NCBI GenBank assembly: GCA_027307115.1 | Contig: DAHUXN010000006.1 | Location: forward strand, 1-64,000 | Direction: 5' to 3' | Length of the DNA: 64,000 nucleotides | Origin: Acidobacteriota bacterium | GTDB taxonomy: Bacteria > Acidobacteriota > Terriglobia > Acidiferrales > UBA7541 | Notes under the pieces: model-generated | The model's input: the letters and a program-made list of their open reading frames with translations, nothing else | Told to the model about the DNA's origin: nothing | The model's database searches: none | Made by a program: the position numbers and the translations under genes | Shown here: positions 26,893 through 35,782 of the stretch, piece after piece | Numbering within the stretch: position 1 is the stretch's first letter | How the letters are laid out: the number at the start of each line of letters is the position of its first letter

Positions 26893-29400
26893 ATGAACAC
26901 GCTAATGCAGGACATACGTTACGGTTTGCGAATGCTGGCGAAATCGCCGGGATTCACGGCGATCGCGATTGTGACGCTGGCGCTGGGGATTGGCGCGAAC
27001 ACGGCGATTTTTTCTTTCACCGACCAAATCCTGCTGCGCGATTTGCCGGTGCCGAATCCGCAGCGGCTTGTGGTGCTGCGCTCGCCGGGACCGAACCCCG
27101 GGCGCACGTGGAGTGACGGTGACGTAACGGAGGCGTTTTCGTATCCCATGTACAAAGATTTGCGCGACCGCAGTTCTGTTTTTTCGGGCTTGCTGGCGTG
27201 TTTTCCGGTGGACGTGAACGTGTCGGGACGCGGGGCGACGCAGAGCGCGCACGGGGAACTGGTGAGCGGGAATTTTTTTGAGACGCTCGAAGTGCAGGCG
27301 GCGCTTGGGCGCGTTTTCATGGGGAGCGATGAAACCGCGCCGGGGGCGAATCCGGTTGCAGTGCTCAGCTATGGATACTGGACGCGGCAGTTCGGCGCGG
27401 ATCCGTCGATTTTGAACAAGCCACTCACAGTGAATGGAGTATCGCTGACGGTGGTTGGAGTGGCGCGCGCCGGATTCGATGGCGTGCAAATCGGGTCCAC
27501 CCCGGACATTTTCATCCCCATGACCATGAAAGAAAAAATCTCGCCGAACGATCAGCTGACGCTTGCGGGTCGCGATGACCATTGGGTGGCGATTCTCGGA
27601 CGGCTGAAACCGGGAATGACGCGGGCGCGAGCGCAAGCGTCGTTGCAACCTGTATACGCGCCGATTGTGGAATCGGACGCGAAGCTGCTGAAGCTCTCGG
27701 GAGCGCAGCTGAAGCAGTTCCTCGCCAAGCCATTGCAAGTGAACGAAGGCTCACAGGGCCGGCAGATTTTGCAGAAGGATGCGAAGCAGCCGCTGCTGAT
27801 TTTGATGAGCATGGTCGGACTGGTCTTGCTGATCACCTGCGCGAATCTGGCGAGTTTGCTGATTGCGCGTGGAGAAGCACGCCAGCGGGAGATTGCGGTG
27901 AGGCTCGCGCTCGGAGCAGGAAGAGGAAGGCTGGTGCGGCAACTGCTGACGGAAAGTTTGCTCATCGGAATCGCGGGAGGCGCGGCGGGATTGGCAGTCG
28001 CATCGTGGTGCTCGAACGCCATCGCCGGCGCGATTCCGCAGGATGTAGGAATGGTGGGGGTGCAAGGAGGGATTGACCTGCGCGTGCTGTGGTTTGCCGT
28101 GGCGCTGACGGTTGCCACCAGCGTGCTTTTCGGTTTGGCTCCCGCACTGCGGGCGACGCGCGTGAATCTGCAGACAACGCTCAAGGATCAGGGATCGAGC
28201 GTTTCGGAAGGCCGTTCGAATGTGCGGCTGCGGAAAGTCTTGATCGTGGCGCAGATAGCGCTGACGGCGGTATTGCTCGCCGGGGCGGGGCTTTTCGCGC
28301 GCACGCTGGTGAATCTTGAGCATGCGAATCTCGGCGTGAGCGCCGGCCACGTTCTGCAATTTACCGTCGAGCCGGGGCTAAACGGCAGCTCGCCCACGCA
28401 GACGATTGCGTTTGGGGACAGCGCGCGGCAGGCGATTGCGGCAACACCGGGCGTGCGTTCCGTGAGCGCATCATTCCTGGCCATTTTTTCGAATAGCGAT
28501 TCGTCCTCCAACATTACGCCGGAGGGCTACGCCATGCATCCCAACGAAGATACGAATGTGACTACCAACGCCGTAGGGCCAGAATACTTTTCGACGCTGG
28601 GCATTCCGCTGCTTGCGGGACGCGAATTCACGGAAGCGGATAGGGCAAAAAGCCCTGAGGTAGTCATCATCAATGAAATGCTTGCGCGCCGGTTTTTCGC
28701 GGGGCGCAACCCCATTGGCCTGCACATCGCCTATGGCGCGGGGAATAGCGTTCATCCAGACATGGAGATTGTCGGCGTGGTGAAAGACAGCAAGTGGGAC
28801 AACCCGCGCAGCGCAGTTACGCCGTTTATGTATCAGCCGTACTCGCAATTTGCGCAGTTGAGTTTTTTGACGTTCTACGTGCGCACGGAACGCGATCCAG
28901 CGCAAATGGCGGCGACGTTGCATGGGGTCGTGGAGCGTCTCGACCCGAATTTGCCCGTTAAGGATATGAGAACGTTGACCGCGCAAGTTGACGAAACGAT
29001 GTTCAACGACCGGCTGGTAGCGGTTCTCTCGGTTTCGCTGGCGCTGCTAGCGGCATTGCTGGCGGCGCTCGGACTTTACGGCGTGCTGTCGTATGTGGTG
29101 GCGCGGCGCACTCGGGAAATCGGAATACGCATGGCGCTGGGAGGGCAGCGAGGCGACATTTTGCGACTTGTTCTGGGGCAGGGCGCGCAACTCACGGTGA
29201 TTGGCGGAGCAGTGGGCATCGTGGCGGCGCTGGCTCTGGCGCGACTGATGTCCAGTTTGCTTTTCGGCGTGAGCGCCAATGATCCGCTGACATTTGTCGC
29301 GGTAGCGGTTCTGCTGGCGATCGTGTCGGGCGCGGCGTGTTACATCCCGGCACGGCGGGCAGTGCGTGTGAATCCGATCGTCGCGCTGAGGTACGAATAG
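26893..29400 (+). CDS. ADOP-type ABC transporter permease (MacB/FtsX duplicated)
   Basis: The 835-residue protein starts MNTLMQDIRYGLRMLAKSPG and has the ADOP layout: a MacB-type periplasmic domain after the first helix (about residues 20-45), then three FtsX helices (PLLILMSMVGLVLLITCANLASL, near 295). A second MacB-type domain and a second FtsX unit (LVAVLSVSLALLAALLAALGLYGVLSYVVARR) follow, ending VRVNPIVALRYE. No ATP-binding subunit is adjacent, as is usual for this acidobacterial orphan-permease family. GGTGAAGG precedes the ATG. It separates the etfBA genes from the ETF-quinone oxidoreductase gene. Confidence 0.93.
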   Translation: MNTLMQDIRYGLRMLAKSPGFTAIAIVTLALGIGANTAIFSFTDQILLRDLPVPNPQRLVVLRSPGPNPGRTWSDGDVTEAFSYPMYKDLRDRSSVFSGLLACFPVDVNVSGRGATQSAHGELVSGNFFETLEVQAALGRVFMGSDETAPGANPVAVLSYGYWTRQFGADPSILNKPLTVNGVSLTVVGVARAGFDGVQIGSTPDIFIPMTMKEKISPNDQLTLAGRDDHWVAILGRLKPGMTRARAQASLQPVYAPIVESDAKLLKLSGAQLKQFLAKPLQVNEGSQGRQILQKDAKQPLLILMSMVGLVLLITCANLASLLIARGEARQREIAVRLALGAGRGRLVRQLLTESLLIGIAGGAAGLAVASWCSNAIAGAIPQDVGMVGVQGGIDLRVLWFAVALTVATSVLFGLAPALRATRVNLQTTLKDQGSSVSEGRSNVRLRKVLIVAQIALTAVLLAGAGLFARTLVNLEHANLGVSAGHVLQFTVEPGLNGSSPTQTIAFGDSARQAIAATPGVRSVSASFLAIFSNSDSSSNITPEGYAMHPNEDTNVTTNAVGPEYFSTLGIPLLAGREFTEADRAKSPEVVIINEMLARRFFAGRNPIGLHIAYGAGNSVHPDMEIVGVVKDSKWDNPRSAVTPFMYQPYSQFAQLSFLTFYVRTERDPAQMAATLHGVVERLDPNLPVKDMRTLTAQVDETMFNDRLVAVLSVSLALLAALLAALGLYGVLSYVVARRTREIGIRMALGGQRGDILRLVLGQGAQLTVIGGAVGIVAALALARLMSSLLFGVSANDPLTFVAVAVLLAIVSGAACYIPARRAVRVNPIVALRYE

Positions 29401-29445
29401 TTGAAAGTTGACAGTTGATAGTCGAAAGGCCAAGGACCAAAGGCC

Positions 29446-29473
29446 AAAGACGAAAGACGAAAGACGAAAGACG
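29446..29473. repeat. Heptanucleotide tandem repeat (AAAGACG x4)
   Basis: Four exact AAAGACG units lie back to back. They are preceded from about 29401 by degenerate AAAGGCC/AAGGACC units and a ttgacagttgatagt-like stretch. The array lies between the ADOP stop and the leaderless -10 of the next gene. Copy number is likely to vary between strains. Confidence 0.75.
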
Positions 29474-29514
29474 AAGTGTAAGACCGTCGCGGCAGTCTGG
29501 GTTCTTTCATCTGC

Positions 29515-29520
29515 TACAAT
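29515..29520 (+). promoter_or_regulatory. -10 element placed for a leaderless ETF-quinone oxidoreductase transcript
   Basis: TACAAT ends 8 nt before the ATG at 29529, with no ribosome binding site in between. A -35 partner is not obvious. Confidence 0.45.
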
Positions 29521-29528
29521 AATCGCGT

Positions 29529-31196
29529 ATGCCTGTGGAACGGGAAACGCTTGAAGCCGACGTGCTCATCGTCGGCGCCGGCCCCGCCGGACTTGCCTGC
29601 GCGCTGCACCTTTCTCGTCTGATCGAGCAGCACAATTCCGCAGGTCGCTCGCCGCAGCTCTCTCCTGACAATGTTTACGTTCTCGAAAAAGCGCGCGAGC
29701 TGGGCGCGCACCAACTCTCCGGCGCGATCATGGACCCGTGCGCGCTTCGCGAGCTGGTGCCGGATTTTGAGAAATCCGCGCCGCTCGACACGCCGGTAAC
29801 CGGCGACGCCGTTTATTTTTTCACAGCGAAGAGCGAGTGGAAGCTACCCATCACTCCGCCGCCGTTCAAGAATCATGACAACTATGTGGTGTCGCTCAGC
29901 AAGCTGGTGAAATGGCTCGGCGGGCTGGTCGAAAAGGCCGGCGTGAATGTGTTCACGCAATTCGCGGGCGCATCGCTGATTTACGAAGGAGATCGTGTTG
30001 CTGGCGTGATTACGGGAGACAAGGGCGTCGACAAAAATGGCAAACCCAAGGACAACTTCACGCCCGGCTATGAACTGCGGTCGAAAATTACCGTGCTCGC
30101 CGAAGGACCGCGCGGCTCCTTGACAAAGGAAGTCGTCAATCGTTTGCATCTCGATGGCGTGAACCCGCAGACCTACGGTATTGGTATCAAGGAATTGTGG
30201 GATGTGCAGCCGGGGAAGATCAAGGCGGGTTTCGTGGCGCATACGGTGGGATGGCCGCTCGATTCGCAAAAATACGGCGGCGGCTGGATCTATGGAATGC
30301 GCGACAATCGCGTTTCTTTGGGAATGGTTATCGCGCTGGAATACAAAGACTCGCTATTCGATCCGCACGAAGCGTTTCAGAAATTCAAGACACATCCGTA
30401 CATCCGACGGATTCTGGATGGCGGGAAGCTGGTGCGCTATGGGGCAAAGACGGTTCCGTATGGCGGATGGTACTCGATGCCGCGAAACTATTTCGATGGC
30501 GGCCTGATCATCGGCGATTCAGCGAGTCTGCTGAATTCGCAGCGGCTCAAGGGCATTCATACCGCGATCAAGAGCGGCATGCTGGCCGCCGAAACGATTT
30601 ACGAGGCGCTCGTCGCAGGAGATACTTCGTCGAAAACGCTGAGCGGGTTTCAGAAGAAGATCGAAGCGAGTTGGATCAAGCCGGAGCTTTGGGCGGTTCG
30701 AAATTTTCACCAGGGATTTCACAAAGGGCTGTGGCGCGGCGTTCTGAACGCAGGGCTGCAATTCATCACCGGTGGGCGGGGGCTCGTCGATCCGATGCGC
30801 GCGCGCGCGGGCTACGAAGATTTCAGGAAACTGGAGCGGCCGCTCGAACTCGTGGATCAATCCACGCGATTCAAAGGCAACGGCACGGTGACGTTTGATC
30901 GGCTAACGGATGTATATCATTCAGGGACGCGCCACGAAGAAGACCAGCCTTGCCATCTCGTGGTTGCCGACCTGAATATCTGCGCAGACCGCTGCGTGCG
31001 CGAGTACGGCAACCCGTGCCAGTATTATTGTCCCGCCGCTGTGTATGAGATGGTCCTCGAAAAGGGCACGCCGCGATTAAAGATCAACGCGTCGAATTGC
31101 GTCCACTGCAAGACGTGCGATATTGCTGACCCATATCAAATCGTGAATTGGATTCCGCCGGAGGGCGGCGGGGGGCCGAATTACGAAGGCATGTGA
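29529..31196 (+). CDS. Electron transfer flavoprotein-quinone oxidoreductase
   Basis: The 555-residue protein has the FAD Rossmann motif VLIVGAGPAGLACALHL, the second FAD motif DGGLIIGDSASLLNSQRLKGIHTAIKSG (given in part), and a C-terminal 4Fe-4S region with C-x2-C-x2-C in NCVHCKTCDIADPYQIVNW and the terminal PEGGGGPNYEGM. It accepts electrons from ETF at the membrane and reduces ubiquinone or menaquinone. Length and order match ETF-QO. It is encoded near etfBA but not contiguous with them. Confidence 0.96.
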   Translation: MPVERETLEADVLIVGAGPAGLACALHLSRLIEQHNSAGRSPQLSPDNVYVLEKARELGAHQLSGAIMDPCALRELVPDFEKSAPLDTPVTGDAVYFFTAKSEWKLPITPPPFKNHDNYVVSLSKLVKWLGGLVEKAGVNVFTQFAGASLIYEGDRVAGVITGDKGVDKNGKPKDNFTPGYELRSKITVLAEGPRGSLTKEVVNRLHLDGVNPQTYGIGIKELWDVQPGKIKAGFVAHTVGWPLDSQKYGGGWIYGMRDNRVSLGMVIALEYKDSLFDPHEAFQKFKTHPYIRRILDGGKLVRYGAKTVPYGGWYSMPRNYFDGGLIIGDSASLLNSQRLKGIHTAIKSGMLAAETIYEALVAGDTSSKTLSGFQKKIEASWIKPELWAVRNFHQGFHKGLWRGVLNAGLQFITGGRGLVDPMRARAGYEDFRKLERPLELVDQSTRFKGNGTVTFDRLTDVYHSGTRHEEDQPCHLVVADLNICADRCVREYGNPCQYYCPAAVYEMVLEKGTPRLKINASNCVHCKTCDIADPYQIVNWIPPEGGGGPNYEGM

Positions 31197-31222
31197 TTCA
31201 GCTTAAAATTGCACGAGGACCG

Positions 31223-32419
31223 CTAACTGCATCCTTCGCCAACGCAATCCGTTTTTGCCGGTGAGCCCGCGAAAAGGTCGTGGAGTCTTGTCCAGAAGCT
31301 TTTCTTTGCAGTGTGCTTGTTGGATTGTTGCTTCGCCATAATCTTCGCCGGCGTATGTTGTGCCGTTTTGATGCCAGTCGATTTTGGGGCGCGCGGCGGT
31401 TCGGCGACGGTGCCGTGAAATATCCACTCGGGTTCGACTTTCGCCTCTTTCGCAAGCATTAACGTTGCAACGCTGAGCGGTTCTGCGGTCTCTGTGGCGT
31501 TTGTTGCGTCATAGCCAATCGGAGGCAAGTCAATTTTCGTGATGGGCCGATCAGCGGGCGGAAGCGCAGATGTTGCGGAGCGCGATGCGGGCTGTTCTGT
31601 TGGCTCGTCTCTTTTTGCGTTTGTACGCTGTGTAGCTGTGGGAATCTCTGAAGTTGCGGAATCAGCGCCTGCCGGACTCGAGGCTTTACGTGCATTTTGT
31701 TGAAACGGCTCAGGCTGGCCGGGCGATAATTTTTGGGAGGTTTGCCCCTGCGCGACGATGCCTGCCGGCGGCACGGACGTTTGCGCGCTCAATTCGTCGA
31801 AATCGCACTGACAGCTTCCCGACGCGGCGCGCGCGGCGCCCAGTGACGATGTGCCCTGAAGCAGAATTTCGCTTGGTTGCGGAACGACGAGTGTTTCTCC
31901 ACTCAATTGTTGCTGCACTTGGACAGCGCCTCGCGCGGCGACAACGCACATGGCTCCCGTGTTCATAAGCCCAATCGTAACGTCACGCGGCTGGTCTCCG
32001 ATGGCCATGGGCGTGGCAACAACCATCGGGGTGTAAATCGTGATCGGACGCGACGCGTCGAATTTGACATGCACGCGCCCGAAGCTGAGCGCGACAGTGA
32101 GCGCTTCGCCCGAGGCCAGGACGCTGAATTTTGCAGGGCCGCAAATTTCGAGCTCGCCGCCGCCCACGAATTCCACGCGCGCTTTGCCCGCATGCACGAT
32201 AACCGTGCTGCCACCGCCAAATGTGATTGCGCGCGAAGAGTTTCCGTTGACGATATGCGATGGCCCGAGCACCGAAATATCGTCTCCGGCTATTTCTCCG
32301 AGAATCGGAGCGGCAGCTTGCGCGTCCGCGCGCGTTGCAAGAATTCCGCACGCCAACAATAACGATGCGCCGAACACGCCAAATTTGTTGAGCAAGGAAG
32401 TATTCACCGGAATCCGCAA
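31223..32419 (-). CDS. Exported FecR-like protein
   Basis: The 398-residue protein has a signal peptide (about residues 1-34, ending RADAQ). A beta-rich FecR-like domain follows (GGGSTVIVHAGKARVEFVGGG, CGPAKFSVLASGEALTVALSFGRVHVKFD). The rest is proline/alanine/threonine-rich and disordered, ending in a basic stretch. A cysteine pair CQC lies near residue 205. There is no anti-sigma or TonB partner nearby, so the role is not predictable. Its start faces the DUF374 gene with only 52 bp between them, so the promoters overlap. Confidence 0.65.
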   Translation of the reverse strand: MRIPVNTSLLNKFGVFGASLLLACGILATRADAQAAAPILGEIAGDDISVLGPSHIVNGNSSRAITFGGGSTVIVHAGKARVEFVGGGELEICGPAKFSVLASGEALTVALSFGRVHVKFDASRPITIYTPMVVATPMAIGDQPRDVTIGLMNTGAMCVVAARGAVQVQQQLSGETLVVPQPSEILLQGTSSLGAARAASGSCQCDFDELSAQTSVPPAGIVAQGQTSQKLSPGQPEPFQQNARKASSPAGADSATSEIPTATQRTNAKRDEPTEQPASRSATSALPPADRPITKIDLPPIGYDATNATETAEPLSVATLMLAKEAKVEPEWIFHGTVAEPPRAPKSTGIKTAQHTPAKIMAKQQSNKHTAKKSFWTRLHDLFAGSPAKTDCVGEGCS

Positions 32420-32457
32420 AGCCGCCCGCAGGCGAATCGCCCCACGCTTACGATTGC

Positions 32458-32463
32458 TATACT
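32458..32463 (+). promoter_or_regulatory. -10 element placed for a leaderless DUF374 transcript
   Basis: TATACT ends 8 nt before the ATG at 32472, with no Shine-Dalgarno sequence. It lies in the 52-bp divergent gap. Confidence 0.4.
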
Positions 32464-32471
32464 ATACGCCG

Positions 32472-33266
32472 ATGAACGAGCCCTCCGCACCGGATCTCGA
32501 CCCCCGCAACACGCCCGCCGCCGAGCCGGTCAATATTCATTACGATACGCGCCTGCCAAAGCTGTCGCGCTGGCGCCGCATGCAAATCCCGGTTATCGCG
32601 TGGGCAGTTTATTTCATCATCCGTGTGATCGGGCCGACAATGCGCTTCGAAGTTCTGGGCTGGCAACATGCGCAGCGCGCATACGATCGCGGCGAGCACT
32701 TGATCGGCACATTTTGGCATCGGTCGATTTTTTCCGCCATTTGGTGGTGGCGCAATCGTGGCACTGTAGTGATGAACACCACGAACTTCGATGGCCAATG
32801 GACGCGGAAGGTTATCGAACGGCTCGGATTTGGCACGGCGCAAGGAAGCTCGTCGCGCGGCGGACTAAAGGGCCTGGTCGTGATGGCGCGGCGCCTAGAA
32901 GAAGGCCACGATGTGGCGTTCACCATTGATGGTCCGCGCGGCCCGCGCTATATCGCGAAACCCGGCCCTGTGATGCTGGCGCGCAAGACTGGGCAGCCGA
33001 TTTTCATGTTTCACATCGGACTGGAACGCGCCTTTACGCTGGAAAAATCCTGGGACTTGTTTCAGATTCCGCATCTTTTCTCTCGCGCCGTTATGGTGAT
33101 TGCGCCACTCATTTACGTTGCGCCAGATGCTTCGCGCGACTTGATGGAACAAAAACATGCCGAGATGCAAGCGTCGCTTGAACGCGTACGGGATGTTGCG
33201 GAATCGTGGTTCAGTCTGAGCGAAGCGGAGCGCGCCCGCATCCGAGAGGAATGGAACGCTTCCTAG
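32472..33266 (+). CDS. DUF374-type lysophospholipid acyltransferase
   Basis: The 264-residue protein has a membrane-embedded N-terminal segment (IPVIAWAVYFIIRVIGP) and the acyltransferase pattern: GTFWHRSIFSAIWWWRNRG, SSRGGLKGLVVMARRLEEGHDVAFTIDGPRGPRYIAKPGPV (in parts) and GQPIFMFHIGLERA. DGPRGP is the DUF374 signature. It probably acylates a lysophospholipid or a lipid A-type acceptor at the inner membrane. ATG at 32472 was chosen because the longer frame upstream is the antisense of the FecR-like gene. It converges on coaE with a 4-nt overlap. Confidence 0.85.
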   Translation: MNEPSAPDLDPRNTPAAEPVNIHYDTRLPKLSRWRRMQIPVIAWAVYFIIRVIGPTMRFEVLGWQHAQRAYDRGEHLIGTFWHRSIFSAIWWWRNRGTVVMNTTNFDGQWTRKVIERLGFGTAQGSSSRGGLKGLVVMARRLEEGHDVAFTIDGPRGPRYIAKPGPVMLARKTGQPIFMFHIGLERAFTLEKSWDLFQIPHLFSRAVMVIAPLIYVAPDASRDLMEQKHAEMQASLERVRDVAESWFSLSEAERARIREEWNAS

Positions 33267-33874
33267 TGGGATTGTTGAGCGATCTGCTTCCACCGCGCGA
33301 GCGCTTCATCAACCTGACGAGTTGTTTCTTGGAGCGTCCCGGAACAATCGATCTGGTCATCGGCGAGCCGGCGCTTTTCTTCGATCGGCATTTGCGACGC
33401 GATGCGCCGCGCGGCCTGCCCGGGCGTCAATCCGCGTTTGGTCAGGCGCTCAACTTGTTGGTCGGGGCGGCACCATGCCACGGCGAGACGGTCGAAAGTT
33501 TTATAATAACCGGTCTCAATGTGCAGCGCCGCAACGACGACGGCAATGTCGGTCTCGCCGGCTCGTTTCAGCTCCTGCAGGCGACGCGCGATTTCCTTGA
33601 GTACGTGCGGATGGATGATCGCGTTTAGGCGTGCGATTTTCGCGGCATTGCCAAACACAATTTCGCCCAGCTTCGCCCGATCGATTTTCCCGCTGGCGTC
33701 GAGAATTCGGGCGCCGAATTCACGGAGCACTTCCTGGGATACAGGATTTTCCGGCTGGAGGTATTCGTGCGCGAGGAGATCGGCTTCGATGATGGCGCAG
33801 CCGCGCTCCCGCAACATTCTGGCGACCGTGGACTTTCCACTGGCGATTCCTCCGGTGAGGCCGACGGTCAGCAT
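33263..33874 (-). CDS. coaE: Dephospho-CoA kinase
   Basis: The 203-residue P-loop kinase has GLTGGIASGKSTVA, the DADLLAHE-like acceptor region (EADLLAHEYL), NAIIHPHV, and RRIASQMPIEEKRRLADDQIDCSG near the end. It performs the last step of coenzyme A synthesis. The stop overlaps the DUF374 stop by 4 nt on the other strand. folD follows 32 nt upstream in the transcript order. Confidence 0.96.
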   Translation of the reverse strand: MLTVGLTGGIASGKSTVARMLRERGCAIIEADLLAHEYLQPENPVSQEVLREFGARILDASGKIDRAKLGEIVFGNAAKIARLNAIIHPHVLKEIARRLQELKRAGETDIAVVVAALHIETGYYKTFDRLAVAWCRPDQQVERLTKRGLTPGQAARRIASQMPIEEKRRLADDQIDCSGTLQETTRQVDEALARWKQIAQQSH

Positions 33875-33906
33875 ATAGTCAGCATGCGATTAACATTTTG
33901 CGGGCA

Positions 33907-34854
33907 TCAGGCACGCGACGCGGCGGTTTCCGGGGCGCGCAATCCGCGGCGCAGACGCGCAGCCTTCACCGTGTTGCTCATGAGCATCGCAATGGTGAGT
34001 GGACCTACGCCGCCGGGCACGGGCGTGATCGCGCCCGCGATTTCCGCTACATCGGGATGCACGTCGCCGACCACCGCTGTGCCGGTCTTGCGGAATTTCT
34101 CGAGCCGTTCGGGCGAATTGGCGAAGATTGTTTCGGCCAGGCGCGAGTCCGTCATGCGCGTGACGCCAACGTCAATCACGGTCGCGCCTGGACGGATATC
34201 GTCGCGTGTAATCATCGCTGGGCGTCCGATGGCGGCGATTACAACGTCCGCTGCTCGCGTGAAATGGCGCAGATCACGCGTCTTGGAATGGCAAACGGTG
34301 ACCGTCGCGTTCGCGTGCATCAGCAGCAGCGCCATGGGCTTTCCGACGATGTTGCTGCGTCCCACCACCACCGCGTCGGCGCCTTCCACGGGAATTCCGC
34401 TTCGCCGCAGAATTTCCATTACGCCCAGCGGCGTGCACGCCACCATGCTCGGCCGGCCTTCGATCAGTCTCCCGATGTTCATGGGATGGAAGCCGTCGAC
34501 GTCTTTCGCTGGATCGACGGCTTCAAGGATTTTCTTCGCTTCGATTTGCTGCGGCAGCGGCAATTGCACCAGAATGCCGTCGACGTCGTCGCGCGCGTTC
34601 AGTTCGCGCACAATCGTGAGCAAATCCGCGGTAGTCGTGCTTGCCGGCGGCGTCAGATGTATGTTGCCGAGCCCCAACTGTTCACACGCGGCGATTTTGC
34701 TGTGCACATAAATTGTTGACGCTGGATCGTTGCCCACGAGCACGGCGGCGAGGCCGGGACGAATCCCCATGGATGCCAATTCCGCGATTTCCTGTTTCAA
34801 CTCCGTGTAAATCTGGTCGCGAATCGGTGCGCCGTTCAGTATGCGTGCCGGCAA
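33907..34854 (-). CDS. folD: Methylenetetrahydrofolate dehydrogenase/cyclohydrolase FolD
   Basis: The 315-residue bifunctional enzyme has YVHSKIAACEQLG (catalytic Lys), DGILVQLPLP, GRSNIVGKPMALLL and PVPGGVGPLTIAMLM. It interconverts methylene-, methenyl- and formyl-tetrahydrofolate. The start is a TTG at 34854, preceded by a strong AAAGGAG site 6 nt before it. It is likely co-transcribed with coaE. Confidence 0.95.
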   Translation of the reverse strand: MPARILNGAPIRDQIYTELKQEIAELASMGIRPGLAAVLVGNDPASTIYVHSKIAACEQLGLGNIHLTPPASTTTADLLTIVRELNARDDVDGILVQLPLPQQIEAKKILEAVDPAKDVDGFHPMNIGRLIEGRPSMVACTPLGVMEILRRSGIPVEGADAVVVGRSNIVGKPMALLLMHANATVTVCHSKTRDLRHFTRAADVVIAAIGRPAMITRDDIRPGATVIDVGVTRMTDSRLAETIFANSPERLEKFRKTGTAVVGDVHPDVAEIAGAITPVPGGVGPLTIAMLMSNTVKAARLRRGLRAPETAASRA

Positions 34855-34977
34855 AACTTTCTCCTTTGAGAATCAAATCATTGCGAAATGCCATCATAAC
34901 ATACGGAATTGCGGCGCAAGCTTGCGGCAATCGCGATGCAGATCCGCTCTGGCGGGCGATTTTGCCGGGCGCGCCGT

Positions 34978-34983
34978 TACAAT
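34978..34983 (+). promoter_or_regulatory. -10 element upstream of the sulfite-oxidase-like gene
   Basis: TACAAT lies 41 nt before the ATG at 35025, giving a leader of about 35 nt that contains a GAGGAA site. This contrasts with the other TACAAT elements in the window, which abut their start codons. Confidence 0.4.
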
Positions 34984-35024
34984 ATGGAAGAGCTAAAGCC
35001 TAAGGTTAAAGAGGAATCTTACGA

Positions 35025-35642
35025 ATGTTTTTTGAAGGCAACGAACGCAAAGAGCGCGAACAGGAAATGGCGCGCGAGGGGCGGTTGCCGCCCGGGCAGT
35101 CGCTGACGCTGAAATGGCCGATACTGCATTATGGTTCCGTGCCGCGTTTCGATCCAGCGCGCTGGGACTTTCGCATCGCCGGACTCGTTGACAAACCGCT
35201 GCGGCTGACATGGGATGAATTCAATCGCTTGCCGATGAAGGAAGTCACTGCGGACATGCATTGCGTAACGCGCTGGAGCCGATTCGATGTGCGATGGGAA
35301 GGCGTGCCATTTACCGAGGTGATGAAATTGGTAACGGTGAAGCCGGAAGCGCGCTACGTGATGGTCCACGCGGAGCAGGGCTACACGGCAAACGTACCGC
35401 TGGACGATCTCGTGCGCCACACGACGCTTTTCGCGTTGCGCCACAATGGCGAGCCGCTTCCGGCCGATCACGGATATCCTGTGCGGTTGGTCGTCCCGCA
35501 GCTCTACGCGTGGAAAAGCGTGAAATGGATTCGCGGCATCGAATTTTTGCCGCAGGACGCACCGGGATTCTGGGAGCAAAACGGCTACCACATGTACGGC
35601 GACCCATTCAAAGAGCAGCGGTTTGACAGCGATCCGTATTGA
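35025..35642 (+). CDS. Sulfite oxidase-like (YedY-type) molybdopterin protein, cytoplasmic
   Basis: The 205-residue protein is a single oxidoreductase molybdopterin-binding domain. Cys80 in ADMHCVTRWS is the expected molybdenum ligand, and the C-terminal part has LVVPQLYAWKSVKWIRGIEF. No Tat or Sec signal is present, which is typical of the short cytoplasmic COG2041 group rather than of periplasmic MsrP. Electron partners are unknown. ATG at 35025 follows GAGGAA. Confidence 0.85.
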   Translation: MFFEGNERKEREQEMAREGRLPPGQSLTLKWPILHYGSVPRFDPARWDFRIAGLVDKPLRLTWDEFNRLPMKEVTADMHCVTRWSRFDVRWEGVPFTEVMKLVTVKPEARYVMVHAEQGYTANVPLDDLVRHTTLFALRHNGEPLPADHGYPVRLVVPQLYAWKSVKWIRGIEFLPQDAPGFWEQNGYHMYGDPFKEQRFDSDPY

Positions 35643-35782
35643 GGCGTTCGCAGGTGCCCCGATGAAACGGTTCTCGGACAGCTAGACCTGAACGCAGAAA
35701 CGCCCCGGGCACCTTTCTACTTAATCGAGGCGAGATACTTCGTCGCCGCTGGCTCCTCAGGATGAAAATGCTGGTCGCATTT

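Noticed and set aside
29446-29473. CRISPR-like array
   Set aside because: The units are 7 bp with no spacers, so this is a simple tandem repeat.
34984-35106. Alternative gene start (MEELKPKVKEE) upstream of the sulfite-oxidase-like gene
   Set aside because: The ATG overlaps the putative -10 element, the frame differs from that of the enzyme, and the product has no family similarity.
35652-35714. Inverted repeat aggtgccc/gggcacct as terminator after the sulfite-oxidase-like gene
   Set aside because: The arms are only 8 bp with a loop of almost 50 nt and no T tract.
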